A DNA stretch of 64,000 bases from Hafnia paralvei ATCC 29927 (lineage in GTDB: Bacteria; Pseudomonadota; Gammaproteobacteria; Enterobacterales; Enterobacteriaceae), in contig NZ_LXET01000044.1 of the NCBI RefSeq assembly GCF_001655005.1, positions 186,001 to 250,000 of the forward strand. The letters run 5' to 3'. A program made the position numbers and the translations under genes. Positions 1 through 9,143 of the stretch are shown here, one piece after another; the first letter of the stretch is position 1; each line of letters begins with the position of its first letter. The notes under the pieces are model-generated. The model was not told where the DNA came from. It ran no database searches and was given only the letters and a program-made list of their open reading frames with translations.

Positions 1-2279
1 AAAGGCGTCGTCGGTTTTTCCAACGGCTGCTCATGACCGCGCATCAGGAATGGATGAATTAAACCATCCATGGCCGGATGCTGTCCTGTCGATTGCTGCG
101 CCACTGGCTGTTGAGCGTTCGGTTGTTGAATGCTTGGCGGTGGCGTAACCGGCGCCGCAGGTGGCTGCTGATAAACATTCGGTTGAACGGGTGCAGGCTG
201 CTGCGAATACTGCGACGCCGCGGGCTGTTGATAGGACTGAGGCTGTGATGGTTGCACTGGCTCATCGTAACGGCCAAATGGCACATCATAGGCATCGCTG
301 TCACGTGCGGCCGTTTCTTCCTGCTCAGGGGTAATCGTGAACAAAGGCTCCGAAGGACCATCATCCACCAAATCAGCCACAGGCGTAAATCCAAACGCAT
401 TATTACTTGCTGCCGCTTCGCTTAACGCTTTCGCAGGCGAGAAGTCCATCAGGTCATTACGGGAAGCAGTGACACCGCTTAATGCATAAGAATTATCATC
501 CGTTGCATCAGTCTGCTGCTGATAACGCTGTTGCTGCTGGGAAGAAAACTCGCTTTGCAGACGCGCCATTTCAGCCGCCTGCTCATCTTCAGCCTGATGC
601 TCATATTGTTGTTCGCCATAGCGCTGTTGCTGCTGCTCCGCAAACGCCTGACGCAGCGCCGTTTGCTCTCTCAGTGCTTCATCATCAACCGGCTCAACAT
701 TATTTTGTTCTAAATTTTGCTCTAGCGACTGCTGCGGACTCTGCTGGGCTCTCAGACGCTGAGCCTCAGCTTCTTTCTTAGCTTGCTCTTCCGCCATACG
801 CTGCGAAGGAAGCTTAATCCCAAGAGAGGCTAATTCACGGCGAGTAGGGATCCGTACCGGATTTGGTCGCGGCAGTTCTGGACCATTCCCTTGTTTCACC
901 TGCAGGCTGCTGTCTTCCGTCGCGCTAAACGCAGGCATGAATAGAGCACCGGCAGCAGCGGCTGTAGACACCGTAGTCGGAACAGTATCATCCCGTGAAG
1001 CGGCGCCAAACGGCATACTATTGGAGGATAACCCCGGATTGATATATGGCGTTTTAGGCAGTTCATCACGATCGAAATGTGATGCACTGAAATTCATACC
1101 CGGTGCAGACGATGGTGTAGAAGGCGTCTCTGGTTCCAAACTCCCCAAACGCGGCCCCTCATCATCCCATGCAGAACGTGCTGGACGAGTTGGCGTATGT
1201 GACACATTCGTTGGGCGATCTTCCGGCATCTCGAAAGAGTATAGCGGAGGCATACTAGGCTTAATTTCTGCCACCGGCTCAGGCTCTGAGGCGCTAAAGG
1301 CCATGGGCTGAGTCGCTGCAGAAGCAACTGGCTGAGCCGAAGCCACCGCGGCGCCAACGGCAGAAACAGCCGCCGCCGGTTTTAATTCATGGCTGACAGC
1401 AGGCTGTGCGGATTCATCCAGAGACATTTCCGCCTCATGCAGCGGACGTAATTTACCCAGAAGAGGATCGTTTTCGTCCTCATCGACACTTGGCAACTCT
1501 GGTGCGGTTCTTGTTGGCTTGGCCAGCAAGATATCGTCTTCATCCTCATCAGCAGCCCGAAGCAGAACATCATCTGTCTCCTGCCCTACCGACGATGCGT
1601 GTTTATCCAGCACAACTTCACGAGCGTCGTCCTCGTAATCGTAATCATCATCGCGATCGCGACGCGAGCGATTACTCATGAAGGTTAAGCCTCCGAGCAA
1701 GACCCCACCGATTTTCTCCGCGATGGTCAGCCATGACCAGCCGGTAAACAGAGTCAGCCCAACGGCCCATACCCCTAACAGCAGCAATGTTCCCCCCACG
1801 CTGCCCATGAGAGGATTCACGCCGTTCTCCAGCAGACTCCCAATAAGACCGCCGGAGGCAAAATGGTAGATATCATCAACGTTTAATGAGGTTAAACCGC
1901 AGGACGCTAAAACCAGCGCCAACATGCCGATGAGTTTCAGGGATATCGCAAAATAGTCGACATAGCCGCTATCGTCGCGTTTGCGGTAAGCAAACCAACA
2001 TAGAGCGAGCATGACAGGAGGAATGGCGTATCCCATCACTCCGAAAACAAAGAATAGAGTATCAGCTAGCCATGCACCTGCCCCGCCGCCAATATTATTG
2101 ATAGGTTCGTGCCATGCCGTTTGCGACCAGCTCGGATCCGAGGGGTCAAAGCTCAGCAACGAAACCATGAGATAAATAGAAAACAACGCTACTACAATGA
2201 GTAACGCTTCGTATAGCCGACGTCCACTGCTCATTCGTTTGAGAGTAACGTCCTTCTCTTCTGTGTATTCCTGGCTCAA
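1..2279 (-). CDS. ftsK: DNA translocase FtsK, N-terminal part (3' end outside window)
   Basis: FtsK anchors at the division septum and pumps chromosome dimers toward XerCD/dif. About 759 codons are present. The start is a TTG at 2279 giving L/M-SQEYTEEKDVTL, which matches the E. coli N-terminus MSQEYIEDKEVTL. Several membrane helices occupy roughly residues 25-180, followed by an acidic stretch and then a long Pro/Gln/Ala-rich low-complexity linker (Gln-rich around 480-720 in window coordinates). The frame runs open to base 1, ending in the conserved KPTTP just before the motor domain, so the RecA-like motor and gamma domain lie outside the window. It lies downstream of lrp on the same strand. 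The many antisense frames here come from the skewed linker composition. Confidence 0.95.
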   Translation of the reverse strand, partial: MSQEYTEEKDVTLKRMSSGRRLYEALLIVVALFSIYLMVSLLSFDPSDPSWSQTAWHEPINNIGGGAGAWLADTLFFVFGVMGYAIPPVMLALCWFAYRKRDDSGYVDYFAISLKLIGMLALVLASCGLTSLNVDDIYHFASGGLIGSLLENGVNPLMGSVGGTLLLLGVWAVGLTLFTGWSWLTIAEKIGGVLLGGLTFMSNRSRRDRDDDYDYEDDAREVVLDKHASSVGQETDDVLLRAADEDEDDILLAKPTRTAPELPSVDEDENDPLLGKLRPLHEAEMSLDESAQPAVSHELKPAAAVSAVGAAVASAQPVASAATQPMAFSASEPEPVAEIKPSMPPLYSFEMPEDRPTNVSHTPTRPARSAWDDEGPRLGSLEPETPSTPSSAPGMNFSASHFDRDELPKTPYINPGLSSNSMPFGAASRDDTVPTTVSTAAAAGALFMPAFSATEDSSLQVKQGNGPELPRPNPVRIPTRRELASLGIKLPSQRMAEEQAKKEAEAQRLRAQQSPQQSLEQNLEQNNVEPVDDEALREQTALRQAFAEQQQQRYGEQQYEHQAEDEQAAEMARLQSEFSSQQQQRYQQQTDATDDNSYALSGVTASRNDLMDFSPAKALSEAAASNNAFGFTPVADLVDDGPSEPLFTITPEQEETAARDSDAYDVPFGRYDEPVQPSQPQSYQQPAASQYSQQPAPVQPNVYQQPPAAPVTPPPSIQQPNAQQPVAQQSTGQHPAMDGLIHPFLMRGHEQPLEKPTTP

Positions 2280-2394
2280 GAAAGGCTCTCCAGGTTCCTG
2301 TTTTTCACCATAGCACTATTATTGCCTATTGCCGCTTTAGAACAACGCATTGCCACGTAATTTTGTATTTAACAAAGACTCGTACGAATAACAA

Positions 2395-2418
2395 CGCCGA
2401 GAGACTATACCCTCGGCG
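2395..2418 (-). terminator. Possible terminator between lrp and ftsK
   Basis: CGCCGAG and CTCGGCG form a perfect 7-bp stem with a 10-nt loop. It sits downstream of the lrp stop and upstream of the ftsK start. On the minus strand the stem is followed by a T-rich but interrupted stretch, so termination may be partial. Confidence 0.4.
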
Positions 2419-2479
2419 CTGAAACTGTATAGATACACAGGAGTGTAACCAAATTACTCAGGTTTTGCACCTGCTACCG

Positions 2480-2974
2480 TTATCGCGTTTTGATAACCAA
2501 GCGATTGCTCTGTTTGACTTCTTCCATAACCACGTAGGTACGGGTGTCATTTACGCCCGGTAGGCGCAGCAGCGTTTCGCCAAGCAACTTACGATAAGCG
2601 GACATGTCAGGCACACGTGTTTTCAACAGATAGTCGAAATCACCTGAAACCAGATGACACTCCTGAATTTCTTCCAGTTTCTGAACAGCGGTATTGAACT
2701 GTTCAAACACATCTGGGGCTCCTCGGTTCAAGGTAATTTCAACAAATACCAGTAAGGACGCATCCAGATAGTGCGGGTTCAACAGTGCAGTGTAACCTTG
2801 AATAAAACCTTGTCTTTCAAGGCGACGTACACGTTCTAAACATGGAGTTGGGGATAAACCAACTCGCTTAGAAAGCTCAACGTTCGAAATTCGTCCATCC
2901 TTTTGCAACTCATTCAGGATGTTACGGTCGATACGGTCGAGATCTTTACCAGGGCGCTTTTTATTGTCTGCCAT
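2480..2974 (-). CDS. lrp: Leucine-responsive regulatory protein Lrp
   Basis: Global feast/famine DNA-binding regulator, 164 aa, the exact length of E. coli Lrp and nearly identical to it. The N-terminal helix-turn-helix (about residues 15-60, RISNVELSKRVGLSPTPCLERV) is followed by the RAM/AsnC effector and oligomerisation domain. The chosen ATG at 2974 gives MADNKKRPGKDLDRID; an in-frame upstream start at 3010 would add 12 residues absent from the family. An AGAGA ribosome-binding site precedes the chosen start. The long upstream gap is consistent with the long untranslated leader known for lrp in enterics. It is divergent from trxB. Confidence 0.97.
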   Translation of the reverse strand: MADNKKRPGKDLDRIDRNILNELQKDGRISNVELSKRVGLSPTPCLERVRRLERQGFIQGYTALLNPHYLDASLLVFVEITLNRGAPDVFEQFNTAVQKLEEIQECHLVSGDFDYLLKTRVPDMSAYRKLLGETLLRLPGVNDTRTYVVMEEVKQSNRLVIKTR

Positions 2975-3798
2975 CTTATTGTCTCTCTTATATCCTTCCC
3001 TGCTCGCCATCCCCTTAACAAGTTCATTTTGTTAAGGATTTGTCCCAAACGAAAACCCATGCCTGCTGTCAATCAACAATTCCCATTGTTAATATTCACG
3101 AAAACAGCCCGGATAAAGCTGGCATAAACGAGCCATCCAGCTTCTTTCTGTTTTCGCCGATTGCACTCAGTTCGCATGCGAGGGCTCGCATAATTGCTTT
3201 TCTCTGATTCCAAATCACTGCATATCGAGGCCACATCCTATTCAGATGTTCGCAGCAGGGTCTCCCTTCGCTACGTTCCCTAACGCCACTCATTGAAGCC
3301 AATTTCAGCACTACAGTTATTTTTGCCTACTACTCAATATTTCTTGTTACATGAGAAGAAACGCTGTTTTAGCCAGTGTGAGCTATTTGCCACGCTTAAA
3401 CAGACAAAAATTCTGTCAAACGTCCCCCAGACCACAAAAACCAAAGACAAGTTCTTCCCTACATCCATGTTTTCGCAAATGCACAGGCGATTGTCAAAGC
3501 AAAAGAAGTAAAATCAGACGAACATGCCAACTATTATTAAGAAACTCTATGAGCAGAGAAAAAAATAAAGAGACAAAACAGACGAATAAGCATCGCTGAT
3601 GGGCGCTATTAAGCTGCTTTATCGACAAGAATGTTATCGGAATAGGTTTAAAAAAAATTATCTGCTGTCATGATTTTTGCTAATCGATAGCTTTCTACTA
3701 TCAAACAAATTGATAACAATTTTTTTGCACGCTTTTTTTCAGACGCTAACTTCCCTACAATCGAGTTATTGTCCTGTAAAATTGGAAAAGAGGAATTC
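2975..3798. other. Divergent lrp-trxB intergenic region
   Basis: About 824 bp without a credible gene. The short frames here (for example 3096-3311 and 3293-3599) lack ribosome-binding sites and resemble no known family. The stretch must carry the lrp promoter and leader and the trxB promoter. The trxB-proximal 200 bp are very AT-rich (T and A runs around 3640-3740). I could not define precise promoter boxes. Confidence 0.5.
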
Positions 3799-4767
3799 AT
3801 GGGCACAGTCAAACATAGCAAACTCCTGATCTTGGGCTCCGGCCCTGCGGGATATACAGCAGCCGTCTACGCCGCACGCGCCAACCTTAATCCGGTATTG
3901 ATTACCGGCGTTGAAAAAGGCGGTCAATTGACGACAACGACTGAAGTCGAAAACTGGCCAGGCGATCCAGAAGGTCTGACAGGCCCTCTGTTAATGGAGC
4001 GCATGCATGAGCATGCCGCCAAATTTAACACCGAAATCATTCTGGACAACATCGAACGTGTCGACTTGCAGACGCGCCCTTTCCGCCTATTCGGGGGCTC
4101 TCAGGAATACACCTGTGATGCGTTAATCATTGCAACCGGCGCTTCAGCTCAGTATTTGGGGCTACCTTCCGAAGAAGAATTCAAAGGGCGCGGAGTTTCT
4201 GCTTGCGCCACCTGTGACGGTTTCTTCTACCGCCAACAGGAAGTGGCCGTTATCGGTGGCGGTAACACCGCCGTTGAGGAAGCGCTCTACCTGTCTAACA
4301 TCGCATCTAAGGTACATCTGATCCATCGTCGCGATACGTTCCGCGCTGAAAAGATTCTGATTGCACGCATGATGGACAAAGTCGCCAGCGGCAATATCGT
4401 CCTGCACACCAACCGTACGCTCGATGAAGTGTTGGGCGACCCAATGGGCGTTAATGGCCTCCGTCTTAAAGCCACTGATAGTGATAAAACCGAACAGCTT
4501 AGCGTCACCGGTTTGTTCGTGGCCATCGGGCACAAACCAAATACCGCTATTTTTGAAGGCCAATTGGCACTTGAAAACGGCTATATCAAGGTACAATCGG
4601 GTCTTGGTGGCAATGCGACCCAAACCAGTATTCCGGGCGTATTCGCCGCAGGCGACGTCATGGATCACATCTATCGTCAGGCGATTACCTCTGCGGGTAC
4701 CGGCTGTATGGCGGCTCTGGATGCTGAACGCTATCTCGATGGGTTAGCGGCTGCCAGCCATCAATAA
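3799..4767 (+). CDS. trxB: Thioredoxin reductase
   Basis: NADPH-dependent FAD enzyme that reduces thioredoxin; cytosolic. 322 aa against 321 in E. coli, and very similar throughout. It has the N-terminal FAD-binding GSGPAG motif (about residues 13-18), the redox-active CATC (about 136-139), the NADPH-binding GGGNTA motif and a C-terminal FAD segment GVFAAGDV. The ATG at 3799 follows GAGGAA and gives MGTVKHSKLLILG; an upstream in-frame start at 3769 would add 10 residues not found in relatives. It is followed by a convergent accessory gene instead of cydD, which in E. coli is its immediate downstream neighbour. Confidence 0.97.
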   Translation: MGTVKHSKLLILGSGPAGYTAAVYAARANLNPVLITGVEKGGQLTTTTEVENWPGDPEGLTGPLLMERMHEHAAKFNTEIILDNIERVDLQTRPFRLFGGSQEYTCDALIIATGASAQYLGLPSEEEFKGRGVSACATCDGFFYRQQEVAVIGGGNTAVEEALYLSNIASKVHLIHRRDTFRAEKILIARMMDKVASGNIVLHTNRTLDEVLGDPMGVNGLRLKATDSDKTEQLSVTGLFVAIGHKPNTAIFEGQLALENGYIKVQSGLGGNATQTSIPGVFAAGDVMDHIYRQAITSAGTGCMAALDAERYLDGLAAASHQ

Positions 4768-4827
4768 GCGCTAGCCAACCCCGTTTCTCCCTGTTAATCA
4801 CTCAGTTCTCCGATCGACAGGGGGAAA

Positions 4828-6111
4828 TCACCTTCCCGTTCTTACAGAAATTTTTCGCTCATACTCATCCTTGTCGTGTAAGAAACGCTCCATAGCCGAG
4901 AGCAAAGCGACACCCTCTTCCAATTGGGGATGATGCCCCACATGCGCTAACACATGCAGAGCCGCATTCGGTATCAAGTCTGCCATTTCTTGGCTTAACA
5001 TCAGCGGCGTCGCCTGATCTTGTTCCCCGCAGACCACGAATGTCGGAATGGTAATTTTTTTCAGTAAATCACGAACATCTGTTCGATTAATCGTTGCCGC
5101 AGCGATAGCGTGCGCAATGCCAACACGATCGTGAGACAGCATGATATCTATCTCATGTTTAGCGAGTTCAGGGTTGTCACTCAGCCATTGGGCTGGGCAG
5201 AGTCGTTTCTGTACGGCTTCGAATGCCGCCATTCTTTCCGTTTCGGCTCCCTGAGAGACAATGTGCAGCAGATGATTCCAGTAGGTAATGCGCTCTGCGA
5301 ATTCCGCTCGTGCGCTTGTTCCTACCAAAATCAAATGGCTCACTACATCAGGGTGTAGCGCTGCCAGTCGGATACCCATCATTCCACCTTGGCTTTGACC
5401 CACCAAAATGACTTTGCCCAGCGCTAAAACCTGCACCAACAAAGCAATGTCGTTAGCTATATCATCTAGCGTCCACTGCGGAGGAAACACACCGCTTTCG
5501 CCATGTCCTGGCATATCTAAAACAATACACCTGTAGTTTTGCGATAACACCGCCACCTGTTGATCAAAACTACTTCGATCCAAGAATAAGCCATGAGCAA
5601 AAATAATCGTCGGACCTGTCCCCACATCGGTGTATGCATACACATTGCCGTTAATGCGAATTCGCTGTTGTTCAAAGCGATCCGCCGGATCGAATGCCCG
5701 AGCTAATAACGCAGAGTCTTCAAAAATCTGATAATGTGCGATGAGTCCCTCCCGCATCTCAAATCGAATAACGTAATCACTGCCGATAATATTTCCTGTT
5801 GTTAGCACCGTGTGGCGAAAACGGCCTAACGCCAATACGGTATCTCCGGATTCAAACAGCTGAGAAACGGTAAATTCTTGCGGCTTAAAATCGCTGGGAA
5901 ACGTCTCAAGCCAGCCACGTACCTGTTCACGTCCACGCAAAATACCCACGGTAGAAACACTCAACTCACCGTCGATGTGCCAAATGACGTCATCCGTCAT
6001 CAACGCCAGTGCAACATCAATGTTTCCGCTACCAAACGCGGCAAAATAGCGGTGTATAACGCTGAAATGGGATGACATCGTGGTTGATGCTGTACTAGAA
6101 GGCGTGGTCAT
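4828..6111 (-). CDS. SnoaL-like domain fused to alpha/beta hydrolase
   Basis: Two-domain protein of 427 aa. Residues about 8-140 look like a SnoaL/NTF2-fold domain (nuclear transport factor 2-like, with WHIDGELSVSTVGILRGREQV). Residues about 150-420 form an alpha/beta hydrolase with an oxyanion HG (FAHGLF), the nucleophile elbow GQSQGG, an acid in GEQDQATP and a catalytic His in AHVGHHPQ. The start at 6111 has GAGGAG nine bases upstream; an upstream in-frame start at 6237 would run into the divergent regulator's promoter. The substrate is unknown. It is divergent from a LysR regulator, which probably controls it. The pair is inserted between trxB and cydD, absent from E. coli at this place, and looks like an acquired metabolic or detoxification unit. 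Confidence 0.85.
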   Translation of the reverse strand: MTTPSSTASTTMSSHFSVIHRYFAAFGSGNIDVALALMTDDVIWHIDGELSVSTVGILRGREQVRGWLETFPSDFKPQEFTVSQLFESGDTVLALGRFRHTVLTTGNIIGSDYVIRFEMREGLIAHYQIFEDSALLARAFDPADRFEQQRIRINGNVYAYTDVGTGPTIIFAHGLFLDRSSFDQQVAVLSQNYRCIVLDMPGHGESGVFPPQWTLDDIANDIALLVQVLALGKVILVGQSQGGMMGIRLAALHPDVVSHLILVGTSARAEFAERITYWNHLLHIVSQGAETERMAAFEAVQKRLCPAQWLSDNPELAKHEIDIMLSHDRVGIAHAIAAATINRTDVRDLLKKITIPTFVVCGEQDQATPLMLSQEMADLIPNAALHVLAHVGHHPQLEEGVALLSAMERFLHDKDEYERKISVRTGR

Positions 6112-6239
6112 ATGTCGTACTCCTCGAATGAAATTAATCCTGATGTATCGTTTCTTCACTGGTTGCCAGAAACTGGATGGATTATCATTCATCGATAAAT
6201 GCATAACTATAGACAGAATTGCTAAAGAGTTTTCCAAAA

Positions 6240-7139
6240 ATGAAAAACATCAATTGGGATGACCTACGTTATTTTCTGAGTGTCGCACGAACGGGGAGCT
6301 TGACGGGCTCCGCAGCAGAATTGCAGGTTAGCCAATCGACCGTTTCACGCCGAATCAGCGCACTGGAACAAGATTTGAATACCACGCTGTTTGCACGACA
6401 TGCCACCGGATACTTTCTCACCGATCAAGGCCGTGACGTTTTACGTAAGGTTTCTGCCGTTGAAGACAGTATTACCGCTCTGCACATAGGGCTCGCTGAC
6501 CTTGATGCCAACACCGAAGGCACGATCAGGCTGGCGACGCCAGAAAGCTTGGCCGTAAACATGATTATTCCCGCGCTGCCAGAGTTTATCTCTCGGTACC
6601 CCAAACTGCGGCTCGAAATCATATCCGGCGTTGGCGTCGCTGATCTATCACGCTATGAAGCCGACCTTGCCATACGTCTAGTTCGCCCACAGAGCGGCAA
6701 CTTAATTATGCAGCGGCTTGGCGCAATGAATTCCGCAATATACGCCAGCGCTGATTATCTGCAGCGACATCCAGCGCCTTCTAGCGATCCGACGTCTGGT
6801 CGCGCGTTTATCATCTGGGATCGTGCTTATTCTCACTTACCGACGGCAAGCTGGCTGGCAAAACAAGGCTATGATGCCAATCCTGCACTCATTACCAGCA
6901 GCGTTGCAGAGCAATATGCTGCGGCTAAGTCGGGGATTGGTCTGGCTTTACTGCCATCATTTTTAGTCGCCCATGACGCCGATATGATCGAGGTCATACC
7001 TAACAATCAGGTATTTTCCGAAGACCTGTGGCTAACGACCCACGCGGATTTGAGATCGTCCGTACGCATTCGGGCCATAAGTGAATTCCTTAAAGAACTC
7101 ATTGCACGTTATCAGCCCGCGTTCTCCGATCTCGCCTAG
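6240..7139 (+). CDS. LysR-family transcriptional regulator
   Basis: 299-aa LysR regulator. The N-terminal winged helix (about residues 5-65, SLTGSAAELQVSQSTVSRRISALE) is followed by a periplasmic-binding-like effector domain. The ATG at 6240 gives MKNINWDDLRYFLSV, the usual start context; a TTG at 6219 would add seven residues and cannot be excluded. It lies 128 bp from, and divergent to, the SnoaL-hydrolase gene, the classic arrangement for a LysR protein controlling its neighbour and itself. The inducer is unknown. Confidence 0.85.
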   Translation: MKNINWDDLRYFLSVARTGSLTGSAAELQVSQSTVSRRISALEQDLNTTLFARHATGYFLTDQGRDVLRKVSAVEDSITALHIGLADLDANTEGTIRLATPESLAVNMIIPALPEFISRYPKLRLEIISGVGVADLSRYEADLAIRLVRPQSGNLIMQRLGAMNSAIYASADYLQRHPAPSSDPTSGRAFIIWDRAYSHLPTASWLAKQGYDANPALITSSVAEQYAAAKSGIGLALLPSFLVAHDADMIEVIPNNQVFSEDLWLTTHADLRSSVRIRAISEFLKELIARYQPAFSDLA

Positions 7140-7368
7140 GATAAAAACGGGATGGAGACGCCAACATCGCGCCTATTAACCTTAATTATCTAACCTGTTA
7201 TCTGAACTACCCCACACTTGTTAACAGAATTTACCTTCCTTTGGTTTCAAGTCCTCGCAGGCCGTTGTAATATCAGCGCTTACGCCTGAACCGGTGAGTA
7301 AAGAAAAAATAGGCCGGGGATTAGCACTCTTTTCGACGCTTCATCTGCTTTAGAAATCATCGCAACAC

Positions 7369-9141
7369 ATGAATAAAAACCGACAACGCGAACTAACCCA
7401 GTGGCTAAAACAGCGTAGTTCGCTGGCCCGCCGCTGGCTGAGGATTTCCATGATCCTCGGTTTAATCTCAGGCCTGCTCATCGTTGCCCAATCGTGGCTA
7501 CTGGCTAAACTGCTGCACGACCTGATTATTGAGCAGGTTCCACGCCAAACGCTTCTGGCTCCTTTTAGCTTACTGATTGGAGCAATCGTATTGCGTGCCG
7601 CGTTAAGCTGGCTGCGTGAACGCGTTGGCTTTAAATGTGGGCAGATAGTGCGGGTACAAATCCGTAGTCTGGTACTCAATCGACTTGATGAGCTCGGACC
7701 TGCTTGGATACAGGGCAAACCGGCTGGTCATTGGGCGACGTTAATCCTCGAACAGATTGAAGATATGCAGGAGTTTTACTCACGCTACCTGCCGCAGATG
7801 TATCTGGCTACTATGATACCGCTGCTGATCCTGATTACCGTGTTTCCTATCAACTGGGCGGCAGGCATGATTCTGCTGGTCACCGCGCCACTGATCCCCC
7901 TGTTTATGGCGTTGGTCGGCATGGGAGCCGCCGATGCTAACCGCAGAAACTTCCTCGCACTTGGCCGTCTGAGCGGTAATTTCCTCGACCGCCTACGCGG
8001 GTTAGACACGCTACGACTGTTTAATCGCGCCGCAGCTGAAACCGAAAATATCCGCCGCGCCTCCGAAGATTTCCGCAGCCGCACCATGGAAGTATTGCGT
8101 ATGGCATTTTTGTCATCTGCGGTACTTGAGTTTTTCACCTCGATCTCTATCGCTGTCGTAGCGGTTTATTTCGGTTTCTCCTATCTTGGCGAACTGAATT
8201 TTGGGAGCTACGGCACCAGCGTTACGCTGTTTGCCGGTTTCTTAGTGCTAATTTTGGCACCAGAATTTTTCCAACCTCTGCGCGATCTGGGCACGTTTTA
8301 TCATGCTAAAGCGCAAGCCGTGGGCGCAGCTGAATCGCTGGTCACTTTTTTAGCGGAAGATGCAGAAAGCCCGCAACAAGGTAAAGGGCAAGATGTCTTA
8401 GCAGGCACTCAGCCAGTGACTATTGTCGCTAACGAACTAGAGATTTTATCTCCGCAAGGTAAAATTTTGGCCGGCCCGCTCTCCTTTACGATTGATGCTG
8501 GGCAGCGAATTGCCTTGGTTGGATTTAGCGGTGCAGGAAAAAGCTCACTCATCAATGTTCTACTGGGCTTTCTCCCCTATCGCGGCTCGCTGACGGTAGA
8601 CGGAAAAGAGCTACGCTCGTTATCGCAGTCTCAATGGCGGTTACAGCTTGGCTGGGTGGGTCAGAATCCAAACTTACCTGAATCCACATTACGAGCGAAC
8701 GTATTGCTCGGCGCACCTCAGGCAACGGAAGCACAATTACACACGGTTCTTGAGCGTGCTTATGTCACCGAATTCTTACCTTTGCTGGCGCATGGCATTG
8801 ATACTGAAATTGGTGAAGGAGCGGCGCGACTCTCCGTGGGGCAAGCGCAACGCGTAGCGGTAGCGCGTGCGTTACTGCGTCCCTGCCGTTTACTGCTGCT
8901 GGACGAACCAACCGCAAGCCTAGACGCGCACAGTGAACAGCTCGTCATGCAAGCGTTAGAGCAAGCGTCGCATCAGCAAACCACGTTGATGGTTACCCAC
9001 CAATTGGATGATGTCAGTCGCTACGATCAAATTTGGGTCATGGACAATGGGCAGTTGGTTCAGCGCGGCAGTTACGCGCAGTTGAGCCAACACAGTGGTC
9101 CCTTTGCCGATCTGCTCGCCACACGCAGTAAGGAGCTCTAA
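7369..9141 (+). CDS. cydD: Heterodimeric thiol/heme ABC exporter subunit CydD
   Basis: CydDC exports cysteine and glutathione to the periplasm and is needed for cytochrome bd assembly. 590 aa against 588 in E. coli. Six transmembrane segments in the first about 320 residues (including the family stretch ALVGMGAADANRRNFLAL), then the nucleotide-binding domain with Walker A GFSGAGKS (about residue 385), signature LSVGQAQ and Walker B LLLLDEPTASLD. It is separated by 2 bp from cydC, so the two are co-translated. In E. coli cydD follows trxB directly; here two accessory genes intervene. Confidence 0.97.
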   Translation: MNKNRQRELTQWLKQRSSLARRWLRISMILGLISGLLIVAQSWLLAKLLHDLIIEQVPRQTLLAPFSLLIGAIVLRAALSWLRERVGFKCGQIVRVQIRSLVLNRLDELGPAWIQGKPAGHWATLILEQIEDMQEFYSRYLPQMYLATMIPLLILITVFPINWAAGMILLVTAPLIPLFMALVGMGAADANRRNFLALGRLSGNFLDRLRGLDTLRLFNRAAAETENIRRASEDFRSRTMEVLRMAFLSSAVLEFFTSISIAVVAVYFGFSYLGELNFGSYGTSVTLFAGFLVLILAPEFFQPLRDLGTFYHAKAQAVGAAESLVTFLAEDAESPQQGKGQDVLAGTQPVTIVANELEILSPQGKILAGPLSFTIDAGQRIALVGFSGAGKSSLINVLLGFLPYRGSLTVDGKELRSLSQSQWRLQLGWVGQNPNLPESTLRANVLLGAPQATEAQLHTVLERAYVTEFLPLLAHGIDTEIGEGAARLSVGQAQRVAVARALLRPCRLLLLDEPTASLDAHSEQLVMQALEQASHQQTTLMVTHQLDDVSRYDQIWVMDNGQLVQRGSYAQLSQHSGPFADLLATRSKEL

Positions 9142-9143
9142 CC

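Noticed and set aside
59..1869. Many open frames, some on the opposite strand, in the first 1.9 kb
   Set aside because: They are shadows of the Gln/Pro/Ala-rich FtsK linker, whose own frame is open to the window edge and matches FtsK at both ends.
3096..3599. Short frames in the lrp-trxB gap
   Set aside because: No ribosome-binding sites, no family resemblance, mutually overlapping.
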